Below the pieces are notes generated by a model that was given only the letters and a program-made list of their open reading frames with translations, was not told the DNA's origin and did no database searches. This document shows, one piece after another, positions 1 through 5,795 of a stretch of 7,339 nucleotides of DNA. This DNA is from an uncultured Actinomycetes bacterium (GTDB taxonomy: Bacteria; Actinomycetota; Thermoleophilia; Miltoncostaeales; Miltoncostaeaceae): the NCBI GenBank assembly GCA_937862675.1, contig CALMEC010000174.1, forward strand, positions 1-7,339, written 5' to 3'. A program made the position numbers and the translations under genes. Position 1 is the first letter of the stretch; each line of letters begins with the position of its first letter.

Positions 1-2
1 CC

Positions 3-1124
3 CTGGGTGCATGTACGAACGACGCAATCAACCCCATCGCCCTCGCGGCCGTTCACCAGGCATCGGTGACCCTCGAAGACCTTCACACGCCGACGTACAG
101 TGGCAGCCCGTCCGGCCCGCTCATGACCACCACCTCGTGGCAGCCGGGAACGCTCGGGCTCACGGTGCCTGCGACCTCTGATCTCGGTGGGGGCGTTCGC
201 TCCGTGCGCTTGGTCGTCGACGGGGTGCCGCAGGGCGGTGCGGCGGCCTCCATCTCGTCGTGCGACTTCACGTTCCCGGTGCCGTGTCCGCTGTCTTTCG
301 GTTCGGTCGGCCTGTCACTGGATACGACGACGCTGCCGGATGGGATCCACTCGGCCGTCGTGCGCGCGGAGGACGCTGCGGGCAACACGACGGACTCGGT
401 GGCCTGGACGATCCGGACGGACTACGCGGCACCCGGGGCGCCTACGGACATCGCCGCGCGGGGCGGCGTCGGGCAGCCACTCGACGTCACGTGGACGAAT
501 CCGCCATCGGCATCGCCCATCGATCGGCTCTACTGGCGAGTGCTCCCGCTGGACGGCGGCGCGGGGGCCTCATCGGGTGAGACCGCCGTCACGGGGTCGT
601 CCGCGAGTCTTCCGGCCATCGGGCGTCACGGGCGCTTCCGGATCGAACTGCGACTCCGCGATGCGGCGGGAAACACCGATCCCGGCAACGTCGGATCGAT
701 GGTCATCGACACACGCATCACTCCTCCGGCCGATCCGTGGATCGACACCGATCGGGACGGAACACCGGACTACCTGGACCGGTGCCCCGCCCAGTTGGGA
801 GGACTCGACAACAACGGCTGCCCGCTCGGCGGTGGCGGCCTGCCCATCGGGGTGACGGGCAACGTCCTCGTCCCCACGGGGAAGGCCCGCTACCACTCCG
901 GCCTGCGGGCGGCACTCGTCCCTGTCCGGTCGGCGACGAGGAAGCGTACGGTCCTGGCGCGGGTCCGAAAGGGCGGCAGGGTCAGTCCGGCGCGTCTCGT
1001 CGTGGTCAAGGCACGGAAGGCGATGCTCGTGGTCCCGGTGCTCAGGGCACAGCGGATTCCCACACGGGTTGAGTGGCGTCCTGTCGGTCAGACGAAATGG
1101 CGGGCATTGGCCATTCGTCGGTAG
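3..1124 (+). CDS. Secreted Ig-like/Fn3-like surface protein with TSP3-like calcium motif (5' partial)
   Basis: The reading frame is open from the left edge, so the true start lies upstream. A GTG at 66 is possible but has no ribosome binding site and cuts into similar sequence (visible residues begin LGACTNDAIN). About 373 residues are visible. An Ig-like module at roughly residues 22-135 has a Cys pair (CDFTFPVPCP, about 87 and 95), then LDTTTLPDGIHS and RAEDAAGNT. A fibronectin-III-like stretch follows (APGAPTDIAA to about 235). A calcium-binding thrombospondin type 3-like motif, DTDRDGTPDYLDRCP (744-788), is followed by LDNNGCP, as in OmpA-type linkers. The last ~90 residues are rich in Arg/Lys and Val and match nothing I know. 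No enzyme motif is seen. I recognise the module style from Thermoleophilia exported proteins. An adhesion or cell-envelope role is inference; the function is unknown. Confidence 0.75.
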   Translation: MGACTNDAINPIALAAVHQASVTLEDLHTPTYSGSPSGPLMTTTSWQPGTLGLTVPATSDLGGGVRSVRLVVDGVPQGGAAASISSCDFTFPVPCPLSFGSVGLSLDTTTLPDGIHSAVVRAEDAAGNTTDSVAWTIRTDYAAPGAPTDIAARGGVGQPLDVTWTNPPSASPIDRLYWRVLPLDGGAGASSGETAVTGSSASLPAIGRHGRFRIELRLRDAAGNTDPGNVGSMVIDTRITPPADPWIDTDRDGTPDYLDRCPAQLGGLDNNGCPLGGGGLPIGVTGNVLVPTGKARYHSGLRAALVPVRSATRKRTVLARVRKGGRVSPARLVVVKARKAMLVVPVLRAQRIPTRVEWRPVGQTKWRALAIRR

Positions 1125-1252
1125 GCTCGTGCTGTCAGTCGGGGATGACGAGAGGCTGGGACGGCTCGCGTGGCTGTGCATCGGGGTGGATGTACCGATA
1201 TGCGGGTCGTGTTCGGGGCTCTTGTGGATAAAGCTGAGACGAGGAGACGATC
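1125..1252. other. 128-nt spacer between two co-directional secreted-protein genes
   Basis: There is no ORF of note here. A weak inverted repeat (ATCGG at 1180-1184, CCGAT at 1195-1199) is too short to call a terminator. The promoter of the next gene is probably here, but no convincing -35/-10 pair is visible. The 3' end carries the GAGGAG ribosome binding site at 1241-1246. Confidence 0.5.
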
Positions 1253-2578
1253 ATGGGTCGCGAAAGCTCTTGCGGAGCTCGACTGAGACGGATGGGTCGA
1301 CGGTCCTTTCCCCTGGCGGCCGTTTCGCTTCTCGCCGCGGTCTTGGCGATGCCGTCTCCCTCACACGGCGCTGTGACAACGCCATCGGCGTGGTTCGGTC
1401 TGGCTGGTCGCGACGTCCGGATTACGGCAGCGGCCGTCCATGCGCACAATGGGCTTGTGGTCGCCGACTCGCTCAGTGACGGGCTGATCCGATTGCGCAC
1501 GGCCCTCGTCCTGCAGCGCAGGGGTGCCCAGACACGCCTGGTCGCGCGTGTTCCCCTGCCCACGGATATGGGGAGTCTCGTTGGAGCAACGGCGGATCGC
1601 CAGGGGCGTTGGCTGCTTCTCTCGCGGCCGGATAAAGATGGCGCACCCCAGTTCGGCGTAAGCAGGGTGACGCGCCTCACCATCCAGGGCCGGGTCGACA
1701 CCACCTTCGGCGTCTCCGGGGCGGCGATGGTGAACGGCGAGGGCTCGGGGATCGCGTCGGACGGCTCGGGACGGATCGTCGTGCTCACCTCGACGTCGGC
1801 GTCGAGTCCTGCGGGATCAGCGATTCCCGTGCTCACACGGCTCACGGGGACCGGGGCGATCGACGATACGTTCAACGGGTCGGGGACGGTCGACGTTCTC
1901 CCGGATCTGGAGCGCGCTGCCTCGCTGGCCCGGCGTCCCGCAGGCGAACTCATCGTCGCGTCGTGGTCGGTGACCACCACGAAGACGAACCGGATCCTTG
2001 TGGCGGGGATGATCACCAACGTCGCGGGCGGTTCCGTCGGCTATCTGACCCAGACGATGCCCGATGGAAGCCGGGACACGTCATTCGGCTCGGAGAGCGG
2101 TACCACGACCTACGGTCCGTATCGCGCCGACCCCATGTCGCCGGCGAGCTACGGTTTCGCGGTCGCGTCGGAGCCGCTGTTCGGCAACGTCTACGTCTTC
2201 GGGCGCCCGACGGCGGACAACCGCGACATCACCTGGAAGCGCACGGCCCGGGGACTTCGGAACGGGGCGTTCGCGGTTCACGGGTGGCTCCGGCCCGCCA
2301 CTTCGGAACGGACGGTTCAGGCGAGTGCGACGTGTACCGGAGGGACGGTCCAGACCACCGCGCATTCCATTCGCGTCACAACGCGTGCGGGACGACCCGA
2401 TCGGTCCTACGGACCGAACGGGGTGATATCCGTGGCGCCGATGAGCCCCCTCAGTCGAATCGACGCAGCGGCAGCCGATGCGAGGACGTGCTCACTCAAC
2501 CATCTGTCCGCATCCGAGCGGATCCGCAACGAGGTCGACGGTGTCACCGTCATGTGGACCTCATTGCCGACACCGTAG
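1253..2578 (+). CDS. Secreted protein with degenerate delta-60 repeats
   Basis: A 441-residue protein. The ATG at 1253 is preceded by GAGGAG (1241-1246) with a 6-nt spacer, so this start is preferred; an ATG at 1292 (Met14) would give a more usual signal peptide but has a poorer site. Residues 1-40 form a signal peptide: basic RLRRMGRR, a hydrophobic core PLAAVSLLAAVLA, and likely cleavage near SHGA. Four copies of the delta-60 signature (D-x-x-F/Y-G-x-x-G) occur: VDTTFGVSG (148-156), IDDTFNGSG (203-211), RDTSFGSESG (274-283) and PDRSYGPNG (382-390). Their spacings of 55, 71 and 108 residues are irregular, so the repeats look eroded. The family is thought to form beta-propeller-like extracellular folds. 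No catalytic motif is seen, and only two Cys in the mature part (361, 413). The substrate or partner is unknown. The gene follows another exported-protein gene in the same direction. Confidence 0.75.
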   Translation: MGRESSCGARLRRMGRRSFPLAAVSLLAAVLAMPSPSHGAVTTPSAWFGLAGRDVRITAAAVHAHNGLVVADSLSDGLIRLRTALVLQRRGAQTRLVARVPLPTDMGSLVGATADRQGRWLLLSRPDKDGAPQFGVSRVTRLTIQGRVDTTFGVSGAAMVNGEGSGIASDGSGRIVVLTSTSASSPAGSAIPVLTRLTGTGAIDDTFNGSGTVDVLPDLERAASLARRPAGELIVASWSVTTTKTNRILVAGMITNVAGGSVGYLTQTMPDGSRDTSFGSESGTTTYGPYRADPMSPASYGFAVASEPLFGNVYVFGRPTADNRDITWKRTARGLRNGAFAVHGWLRPATSERTVQASATCTGGTVQTTAHSIRVTTRAGRPDRSYGPNGVISVAPMSPLSRIDAAAADARTCSLNHLSASERIRNEVDGVTVMWTSLPTP

Positions 2579-2616
2579 AACGGTCCCTGCTCGCCCGCGG
2601 TCGAGGCGCAGGTAGT

Positions 2617-2676
2617 ATGCCGGATACGTACAGGCGGTGCGCGTCCGGCGTGCCGCCGCCCGGCTGTATCCGGCGT
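2617..2676 (+). terminator. Long two-part hairpin after the delta-60 gene; probable terminator or structured RNA
   Basis: An outer stem of 11 bp pairs 2617-2627 (ATGCCGGATAC) with 2666-2676 (GTATCCGGCGT), with one T-G wobble. Inside it, 2633-2642 pairs with 2648-2657 (10 bp with two wobbles) around a 5-nt loop, GTCCG. The two stems are joined by an internal loop of 5 and 8 nt. It begins 38 nt past the stop codon at 2578. There is no T-tract, which is common for high-GC actinobacterial terminators. A TAGTAT hexamer at 2613-2618 resembles a -10 box, so this could instead be the start of a small RNA; no matching -35 is visible. Confidence 0.45.
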
Positions 2677-2940
2677 CGACTCCTTCGGGACGCAGCGGAG
2701 CCACGCCCGTGACGGCCGAGAGGCGCTGAAGTGGGGAAGCTTGTGCCTGAGTATCAGGCCTGCTGATGCGTTCCCATGAAGCGATTCAAGTGTCGGGTCG
2801 ATGGACCCCGCGCCGTGGCGCCGGTGGGTGGGTCAACGCCGGTCCGTCGTCATCGCATGTCGATGGGCTCAGCGGAGTCCGGGCACGTGAAGCACCACGA
2901 CCGCGCAGATGTGACCGTACGACCGCGAGGCCACCGGCTG
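2677..2940. other. Gene-free stretch in a convergent gap with two further small hairpins
   Basis: No credible gene is present; the open frames here are antisense shadows or lack a ribosome binding site and any recognisable motif. Two small hairpins are visible: TCC-TTCG-GGA (2681-2690, a stable UUCG-type tetraloop) and GCCTGA-GTA-TCAGGC (2745-2759, 6-bp perfect stem). Together with the 2617-2676 hairpin these make about 145 nt with three inverted repeats. I could not match it to TPP, cobalamin, SAM, c-di-GMP, ydaO or glycine riboswitch consensus from memory. Confidence 0.4.
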
Positions 2941-2961
2941 GCGTCCGACAGGTGTCGGCGC
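2941..2961 (-). terminator. Hairpin just downstream of the hemerythrin gene; probable terminator
   Basis: CCGAC (2945-2949) and GTCGG (2954-2958) pair around AGGT. The stem extends by GCG (2941-2943) with CGC (2959-2961) across one bulged T, giving 8 bp. It starts 4 nt beyond the stop codon at 2966-2968 of the - strand hemerythrin gene. It has no T-tract. Its position suggests a terminator or 3'-end stabiliser. Confidence 0.4.
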
Positions 2962-2965
2962 TGCG

Positions 2966-3439
2966 TCAGTGCGCCTGTGAGTGCTGGCAGATCCATCCTT
3001 CGGGCATGGTGCCGGCGTCGAGAAACGTACGTAGCTCGGCCGTGGCCGCACCGTTCAGCGTGGTGTCGGCCTCGGGATAGAGGATCTGCTCCTCCTTCAT
3101 GTTGTGCGCCCCGATCTGGGCCACCAGATCCATGCACAGGGCGTCGACCCGCGGATCGGTGCCGCCGGCGCGGACCAACGGCTCCAGCTCGTCCATGATC
3201 TGCCACATCCGGCCGTGCTCCATCAGCATCACCGTGACGGGCCCGAAGAAGCCGTTGTCCTTCAACGGCGGGAAGAGGATCGCCTCCTCCAGATAGATGT
3301 GACGCCGAAGGGCGGCCATCGCCGCCAGCATCGCGTCCACCGGCGGGTTTCCCGCCGCCAGTCCCGTGGTGAACGCGTCGATCCCGCCGTCGATGTCGAC
3401 GTGCTCCCGCTCGAGCGCCTCGGCCAGCGTCTCCGTCAT
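2966..3439 (-). CDS. Stand-alone hemerythrin HHE-domain diiron protein
   Basis: A 157-residue cytoplasmic four-helix-bundle protein. Its expected diiron ligands are all present: His13 (EREHVDID), His47 and Glu51 (RRHIYLEE), His75 (LMEHGRM), and His112 and Glu116 (GAHNMKEE). Four His and two Glu is the same ligand set as the iron-centre repair/NO-response protein YtfE (RIC), but the N-terminal ScdA_N domain of that family is absent. The start at 3439 is chosen because GGGAGGG lies 4 nt upstream. A longer frame from 3499 would add a poor N-terminus across AT-rich promoter-like DNA. Family members bind or sense O2 or NO, or take part in Fe-S repair; which applies here cannot be read from the sequence. 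The gene lies downstream of the Nudix regulator in the same direction, but a 192-nt gap and its own candidate promoter suggest separate transcription. Confidence 0.88.
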   Translation of the reverse strand: MTETLAEALEREHVDIDGGIDAFTTGLAAGNPPVDAMLAAMAALRRHIYLEEAILFPPLKDNGFFGPVTVMLMEHGRMWQIMDELEPLVRAGGTDPRVDALCMDLVAQIGAHNMKEEQILYPEADTTLNGAATAELRTFLDAGTMPEGWICQHSQAH

Positions 3440-3443
3440 CGGA

Positions 3444-3450
3444 CCCTCCC
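3444..3450 (-). promoter_or_regulatory. Ribosome binding site fixing the hemerythrin start
   Basis: On the - strand the sequence reads GGGAGGG, then TCCG, then ATG. This strong Shine-Dalgarno decides for the start at 3439 over the upstream ATG at 3499, which has none. Confidence 0.75.
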
Positions 3451-3456
3451 TCGCAA

Positions 3457-3485
3457 AGGATAATTCCAAACACAACTGTAATAAA
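3457..3485 (-). promoter_or_regulatory. Candidate promoter of the hemerythrin gene in an AT-rich island
   Basis: The stretch 3454-3486 is conspicuously AT-rich in a very GC-rich window. On the - strand TTTATT (3485-3480) and TATCCT (3462-3457) are separated by 17 nt; matches to -35/-10 consensus are only 3/6 and 4/6. The predicted start point (near 3450) would leave a very short leader. I see no clear NsrR or FNR palindrome. Confidence 0.25.
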
Positions 3486-3524
3486 GCGAGGTGGGACATG
3501 GAACCCCGAGAGGGCCGGAGGAAT

Positions 3525-3541
3525 CAGACAGAGGCTGTCTG
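3525..3541 (-). terminator. Perfect 7-bp hairpin between nrtR and the hemerythrin gene
   Basis: CAGACAG (3525-3531) and CTGTCTG (3535-3541) are perfect inverted repeats around AGG. It lies 91 nt past the stop of the Nudix regulator and upstream of the hemerythrin promoter candidate, so it may terminate the regulator's transcript. It has no T-tract, and an operator function is equally possible. The rest of 3440-3631 shows no gene. Confidence 0.35.
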
Positions 3542-3631
3542 TCAGGCCGGTCCGGGGTCTGATGGTCCGCCGCCGCCCGGGTGGTGTCGCGTGGTAGGTC
3601 GACCCGCGGTGACCGGCCGGAGCGGTGTGCG

Positions 3632-4360
3632 CTACCCCTTCTCGATGTTCCCCGACGCCGATCGGTGGCGCGGCGGGCGCAGTACCGCGAACGGGTCGGT
3701 CCCCTCCAGCTCGCGCTCGCGGAACCGGAACTCCGCCGCCGGTCGCCCTCCGCCGGCCCCCGACGGACGGCGCTCCCCGGTGGGCATCAGCTCGCCGCGG
3801 CGCACGAGCACGCGCTGCAGGTTGGTCGCTGACACCGGATGCCCCAGCGCCGCGCGGTAGATGTCGCGCAGCTCGCTGATCGTGAACGTGGGAGGGGAGA
3901 GAGCGAACCCGATGTTCGTGTACGACAGCTTCGCCCGCAGCCGCTCGCGCGCCGTGAGCACGATGTCGTCATGGTCGAACGCCATCCGGGGATGCTCCTC
4001 CACGGGGTGCCAGCTGGTGTCGGCGGGCAGGGTGGGATCCAGGTCGCTGGCCACGATCCCCATGTACGCCGTCATGACCTCCCACGCGCCGGGATGACGG
4101 GTCGGGTCGCTCCACGTGCCCAGCTGCTCCATGTGGGCGACCTCGCGCAGATCGACCTTGGTGGCCAGATGCCGGCGGATCGAGTGCTCCAGGTCCTCGT
4201 CCGGCGACAGGTACCCGCCGGGCAGGGCCCAGCGACCGGCCTCCGGCTGCTTGGCGCGCCGCCACGCGAGCACCTGCAGCGCCCCGTCGCGCACCTGGAA
4301 GATTGCAGCACTTGTCACCTGGCTGGGAGCGGGAAAGTGCCTCTCTGGTAAACTTCGCAT
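3632..4360 (-). CDS. nrtR: NrtR-type Nudix-related transcriptional regulator of NAD biosynthesis
   Basis: A 242-residue protein with an N-terminal Nudix domain (about 15-135) and a C-terminal winged helix (about 147-215: YTNIGFALSPPTFTISELRDIY, then TNLQRVLVRRGELMPTGE and GGGRPAAEFRF), the architecture of NrtR. NrtR proteins sense ADP-ribose or related NAD metabolites and repress NAD genes. The Nudix box starts well (GGYLSPDE, 48-55), but the catalytic REUxEExGU segment reads RHLATKVDL (63-71), so the metal-binding glutamates are missing and hydrolase activity is unlikely. It diverges directly from nadB, as the homologue diverges from the nad genes in mycobacteria. The start at 4360 has GGAG (4375-4372) 11 nt upstream, slightly far. 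A GTG at Val15 would remove only the leader before the domain, so the start is uncertain. A longer frame from 4522 would run antisense through the FAD-binding region of nadB and is rejected. Confidence 0.9.
   Translation of the reverse strand: MRSLPERHFPAPSQVTSAAIFQVRDGALQVLAWRRAKQPEAGRWALPGGYLSPDEDLEHSIRRHLATKVDLREVAHMEQLGTWSDPTRHPGAWEVMTAYMGIVASDLDPTLPADTSWHPVEEHPRMAFDHDDIVLTARERLRAKLSYTNIGFALSPPTFTISELRDIYRAALGHPVSATNLQRVLVRRGELMPTGERRPSGAGGGRPAAEFRFRERELEGTDPFAVLRPPRHRSASGNIEKG
4346..4354 (+). promoter_or_regulatory. Extended -10 box for a leaderless nadB transcript
   Basis: TGG followed by TAAACT (4349-4354) fits an extended -10 of the TANNNT type. The ATG at 4362 starts 7 nt after it, exactly where transcription should begin, and no Shine-Dalgarno lies before the ATG. 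This is the pattern of leaderless genes, common in Actinobacteria. No good -35 is visible, as expected for an extended -10 promoter. It lies inside the first codons of nrtR on the other strand. Confidence 0.5.
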
Positions 4361-4361
4361 G

Positions 4362-5795
4362 ATGTTTTCGACTCCAAGTCGCAAACTAGCGACAACGCCC
4401 CGCGAAGGCAACCCGCCGATCCTCGTCATCGGTGCGGGGATCGCCGGCCTGCAGGCCGCGTTGATCGCTGCCCGGCGCAGTGACGTGCTGCTCATCAGCG
4501 CCGCCGACGTCGACCATTCCAACAGCTCCCGCGCTCAGGGCGGGATCGCCGCCGCCATCGGTCCGGACGACACCACCGAGCTGCATGTCGCCGACACCCT
4601 GAAGGCCGGGCGCGGGCTCTGCCGGCCCAGTGCGGTGCACGAGCTGGTGGCCGAGGCACCCGACCGCATCCAGGACCTGCGGGACCTCGGCGCCGACTTT
4701 GAGGACGACCTGGGCCTGGAGGGCGGCCACTCGCGCAACCGCATCGTCCACGCGGGGGGCGCCGCCACCGGATCGCACGTCTCGCGCGTGCTCGCCGCCG
4801 CGGTCGACGCCACCCCGGGGATCACCATCCAGGCCGGCACCCGCGTGCGCGGCATCTGGGTGGAGGACGGCACCTGCGTCGGCGTCCTCACCACCGAGGG
4901 CGGCATCGCCGGCAGCGCCACCATCCTCGCCACCGGAGGCGCCGGCGGCCTGTGGAGTCGCACCACCAACGCGCCCACCGCGACGGGGGGCGGCATCGCC
5001 GCCGCCTACAACGCGGGCGCCGAGGTGGCCGACATGGAGTTCACCCAGTTCCATCCCACGGCCCTCGTGGGCCCGTCGCTCCTGCTCTCCGAGGCGCTTC
5101 GCGGTGCCGGGGCCACGCTCTTGGACGACCACGGCCAGCGCTTCGTCGACGAGCTCGCGCCTCGCGACGTCGTCGCCCGGGCCATCAACGACCGGGCGGG
5201 CACCGTCACGCTTGACCTGCGCTCCATCGACCGTGGCCGTTTCAACGGGTTGATGGAGCAGGTGCAGGCCGAGTCGGGACTCGACCCCGCCGTCACGCCG
5301 ATCCCCGTCTCGCCGGCCGCGCACTACTTCATCGGTGGCATCGTCACCGATCTCGACGGGCAGAGCAGCCTCGATCGCCTCTACGCGGCGGGTGAGTGCT
5401 CCACCACCGGAGTCCACGGTGCCAACCGGCTGGCCTCCAACTCGCTGCTCGAATGCCTCGTCTTCGGCCGGCGTGCCGCGCTTCACGCCACCGACCGCGA
5501 CCCGGTCGCCGCCCCCTCCGGCCCGGCCCCGAACGCCGTCTCGGAGGCACCGCCGCCGCAGGAGGTCAAGGAGGCGCTGTGGCGCGACGCCGGTCTCGTG
5601 CGCTCGTCCGACCGGCTTCGCACACTCACCCACAGCCCGCACACCGTGGTGCGCCTCATCGCCGATGCCGCCCTCATGCGGGAGGAGAGCCGGGGCGTGC
5701 ACTACCGCAGCGACTTCCCGGAAGAGGACGAGGCGTTCCGGAAGCACATCGTGCAGCGCCTGGGTCACGAGCCGCAACTCGTGGAGTGGACGTGA
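4362..5795 (+). CDS. nadB: L-aspartate oxidase (NadB)
   Basis: A 477-residue FAD flavoprotein that oxidises L-aspartate to iminoaspartate, first step of de novo NAD synthesis. The dinucleotide-binding motif VIGAGIAGL is at 22-30, SSRAQGGIAAAIG at 55-67, and GGHSRNRIVHA at 121-131. Catalytic-region motifs are FTQFHPTAL (His231), SEALRGAGA, APRDVVARAI (Arg268), AHYFIGGI (His321) and GANRLASNSLLEC (Arg356); these correspond to His244, Arg290, His351 and Arg386 of E. coli NadB. The C-terminal helical domain ends with REESRGVHYRSDFP. It is shorter than the ~530-540 residues usual in the family: about 30 residues are missing between LVRSSDRLRTL and VRLIADAAL. Two in-frame ATGs exist (4359 and 4362); 4362 fits the leaderless promoter better. 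No start farther downstream is available before the FAD motif. The stop overlaps the nadC start by 4 bp. Confidence 0.95.
   Translation: MFSTPSRKLATTPREGNPPILVIGAGIAGLQAALIAARRSDVLLISAADVDHSNSSRAQGGIAAAIGPDDTTELHVADTLKAGRGLCRPSAVHELVAEAPDRIQDLRDLGADFEDDLGLEGGHSRNRIVHAGGAATGSHVSRVLAAAVDATPGITIQAGTRVRGIWVEDGTCVGVLTTEGGIAGSATILATGGAGGLWSRTTNAPTATGGGIAAAYNAGAEVADMEFTQFHPTALVGPSLLLSEALRGAGATLLDDHGQRFVDELAPRDVVARAINDRAGTVTLDLRSIDRGRFNGLMEQVQAESGLDPAVTPIPVSPAAHYFIGGIVTDLDGQSSLDRLYAAGECSTTGVHGANRLASNSLLECLVFGRRAALHATDRDPVAAPSGPAPNAVSEAPPPQEVKEALWRDAGLVRSSDRLRTLTHSPHTVVRLIADAALMREESRGVHYRSDFPEEDEAFRKHIVQRLGHEPQLVEWT
4364..4386. promoter_or_regulatory. 23-bp palindrome, candidate NrtR operator
   Basis: The half-sites GTTTTCGACT (4364-4373) and AGTCGCAAAC (4377-4386) flank CCA and are inverted repeats matching at 9 of 10 positions. 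It lies 2 nt past the nadB ATG, inside nadB codons 1-9, and covers the predicted -10, transcription start and GGAG of divergent nrtR. NrtR is known to bind palindromes of about this size near the nad genes. Binding here is inferred from position and symmetry. Confidence 0.6.
4383..4411 (-). promoter_or_regulatory. Candidate promoter of nrtR inside nadB
   Basis: On the - strand TTGCCT (4411-4406) and TAGTTT (4388-4383) are 17 nt apart, matching the consensus at 4/6 and 3/6. The -10 overlaps the palindrome at 4364-4386, which would make nrtR autoregulated. The sequence is also nadB coding, so conservation is constrained by both uses. Confidence 0.3.

Noticed and set aside
2617..2760. Known riboswitch (GEMM c-di-GMP, cobalamin, ydaO, SAM-IV)
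   Set aside because: Short resemblances (such as GGGACGCA) exist, but the full conserved cores are absent and no + strand gene follows.
2850..3473. 207-codon - strand frame overlapping the hemerythrin gene
   Set aside because: It is compositionally biased (Arg, Gly, Asp) and out of frame with the hemerythrin protein that has all diiron ligands.
4308..4340. Inverted repeat GCACTT/AAGTGC with a 21-nt spacer as an operator
   Set aside because: Only 6 bp with a long spacer inside nrtR coding; expected by chance, and the 4364-4386 palindrome is far better.
4116..4361. Extending nadB upstream to 4116
   Set aside because: The extra residues are Arg/Ser/Cys-rich, antisense to nrtR, and unlike any NadB N-terminus.
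4361..4522. N-terminal extension of the Nudix regulator from an upstream ATG at 4522
   Set aside because: The extra 54 residues run antisense to the FAD-binding region of nadB and match nothing in the NrtR family.
4386..5777. Long (463-codon) antisense open frame across nadB
   Set aside because: It is a low-complexity Gly/Arg/Val-rich shadow typical of high-GC codon bias, opposite a well-supported nadB gene.
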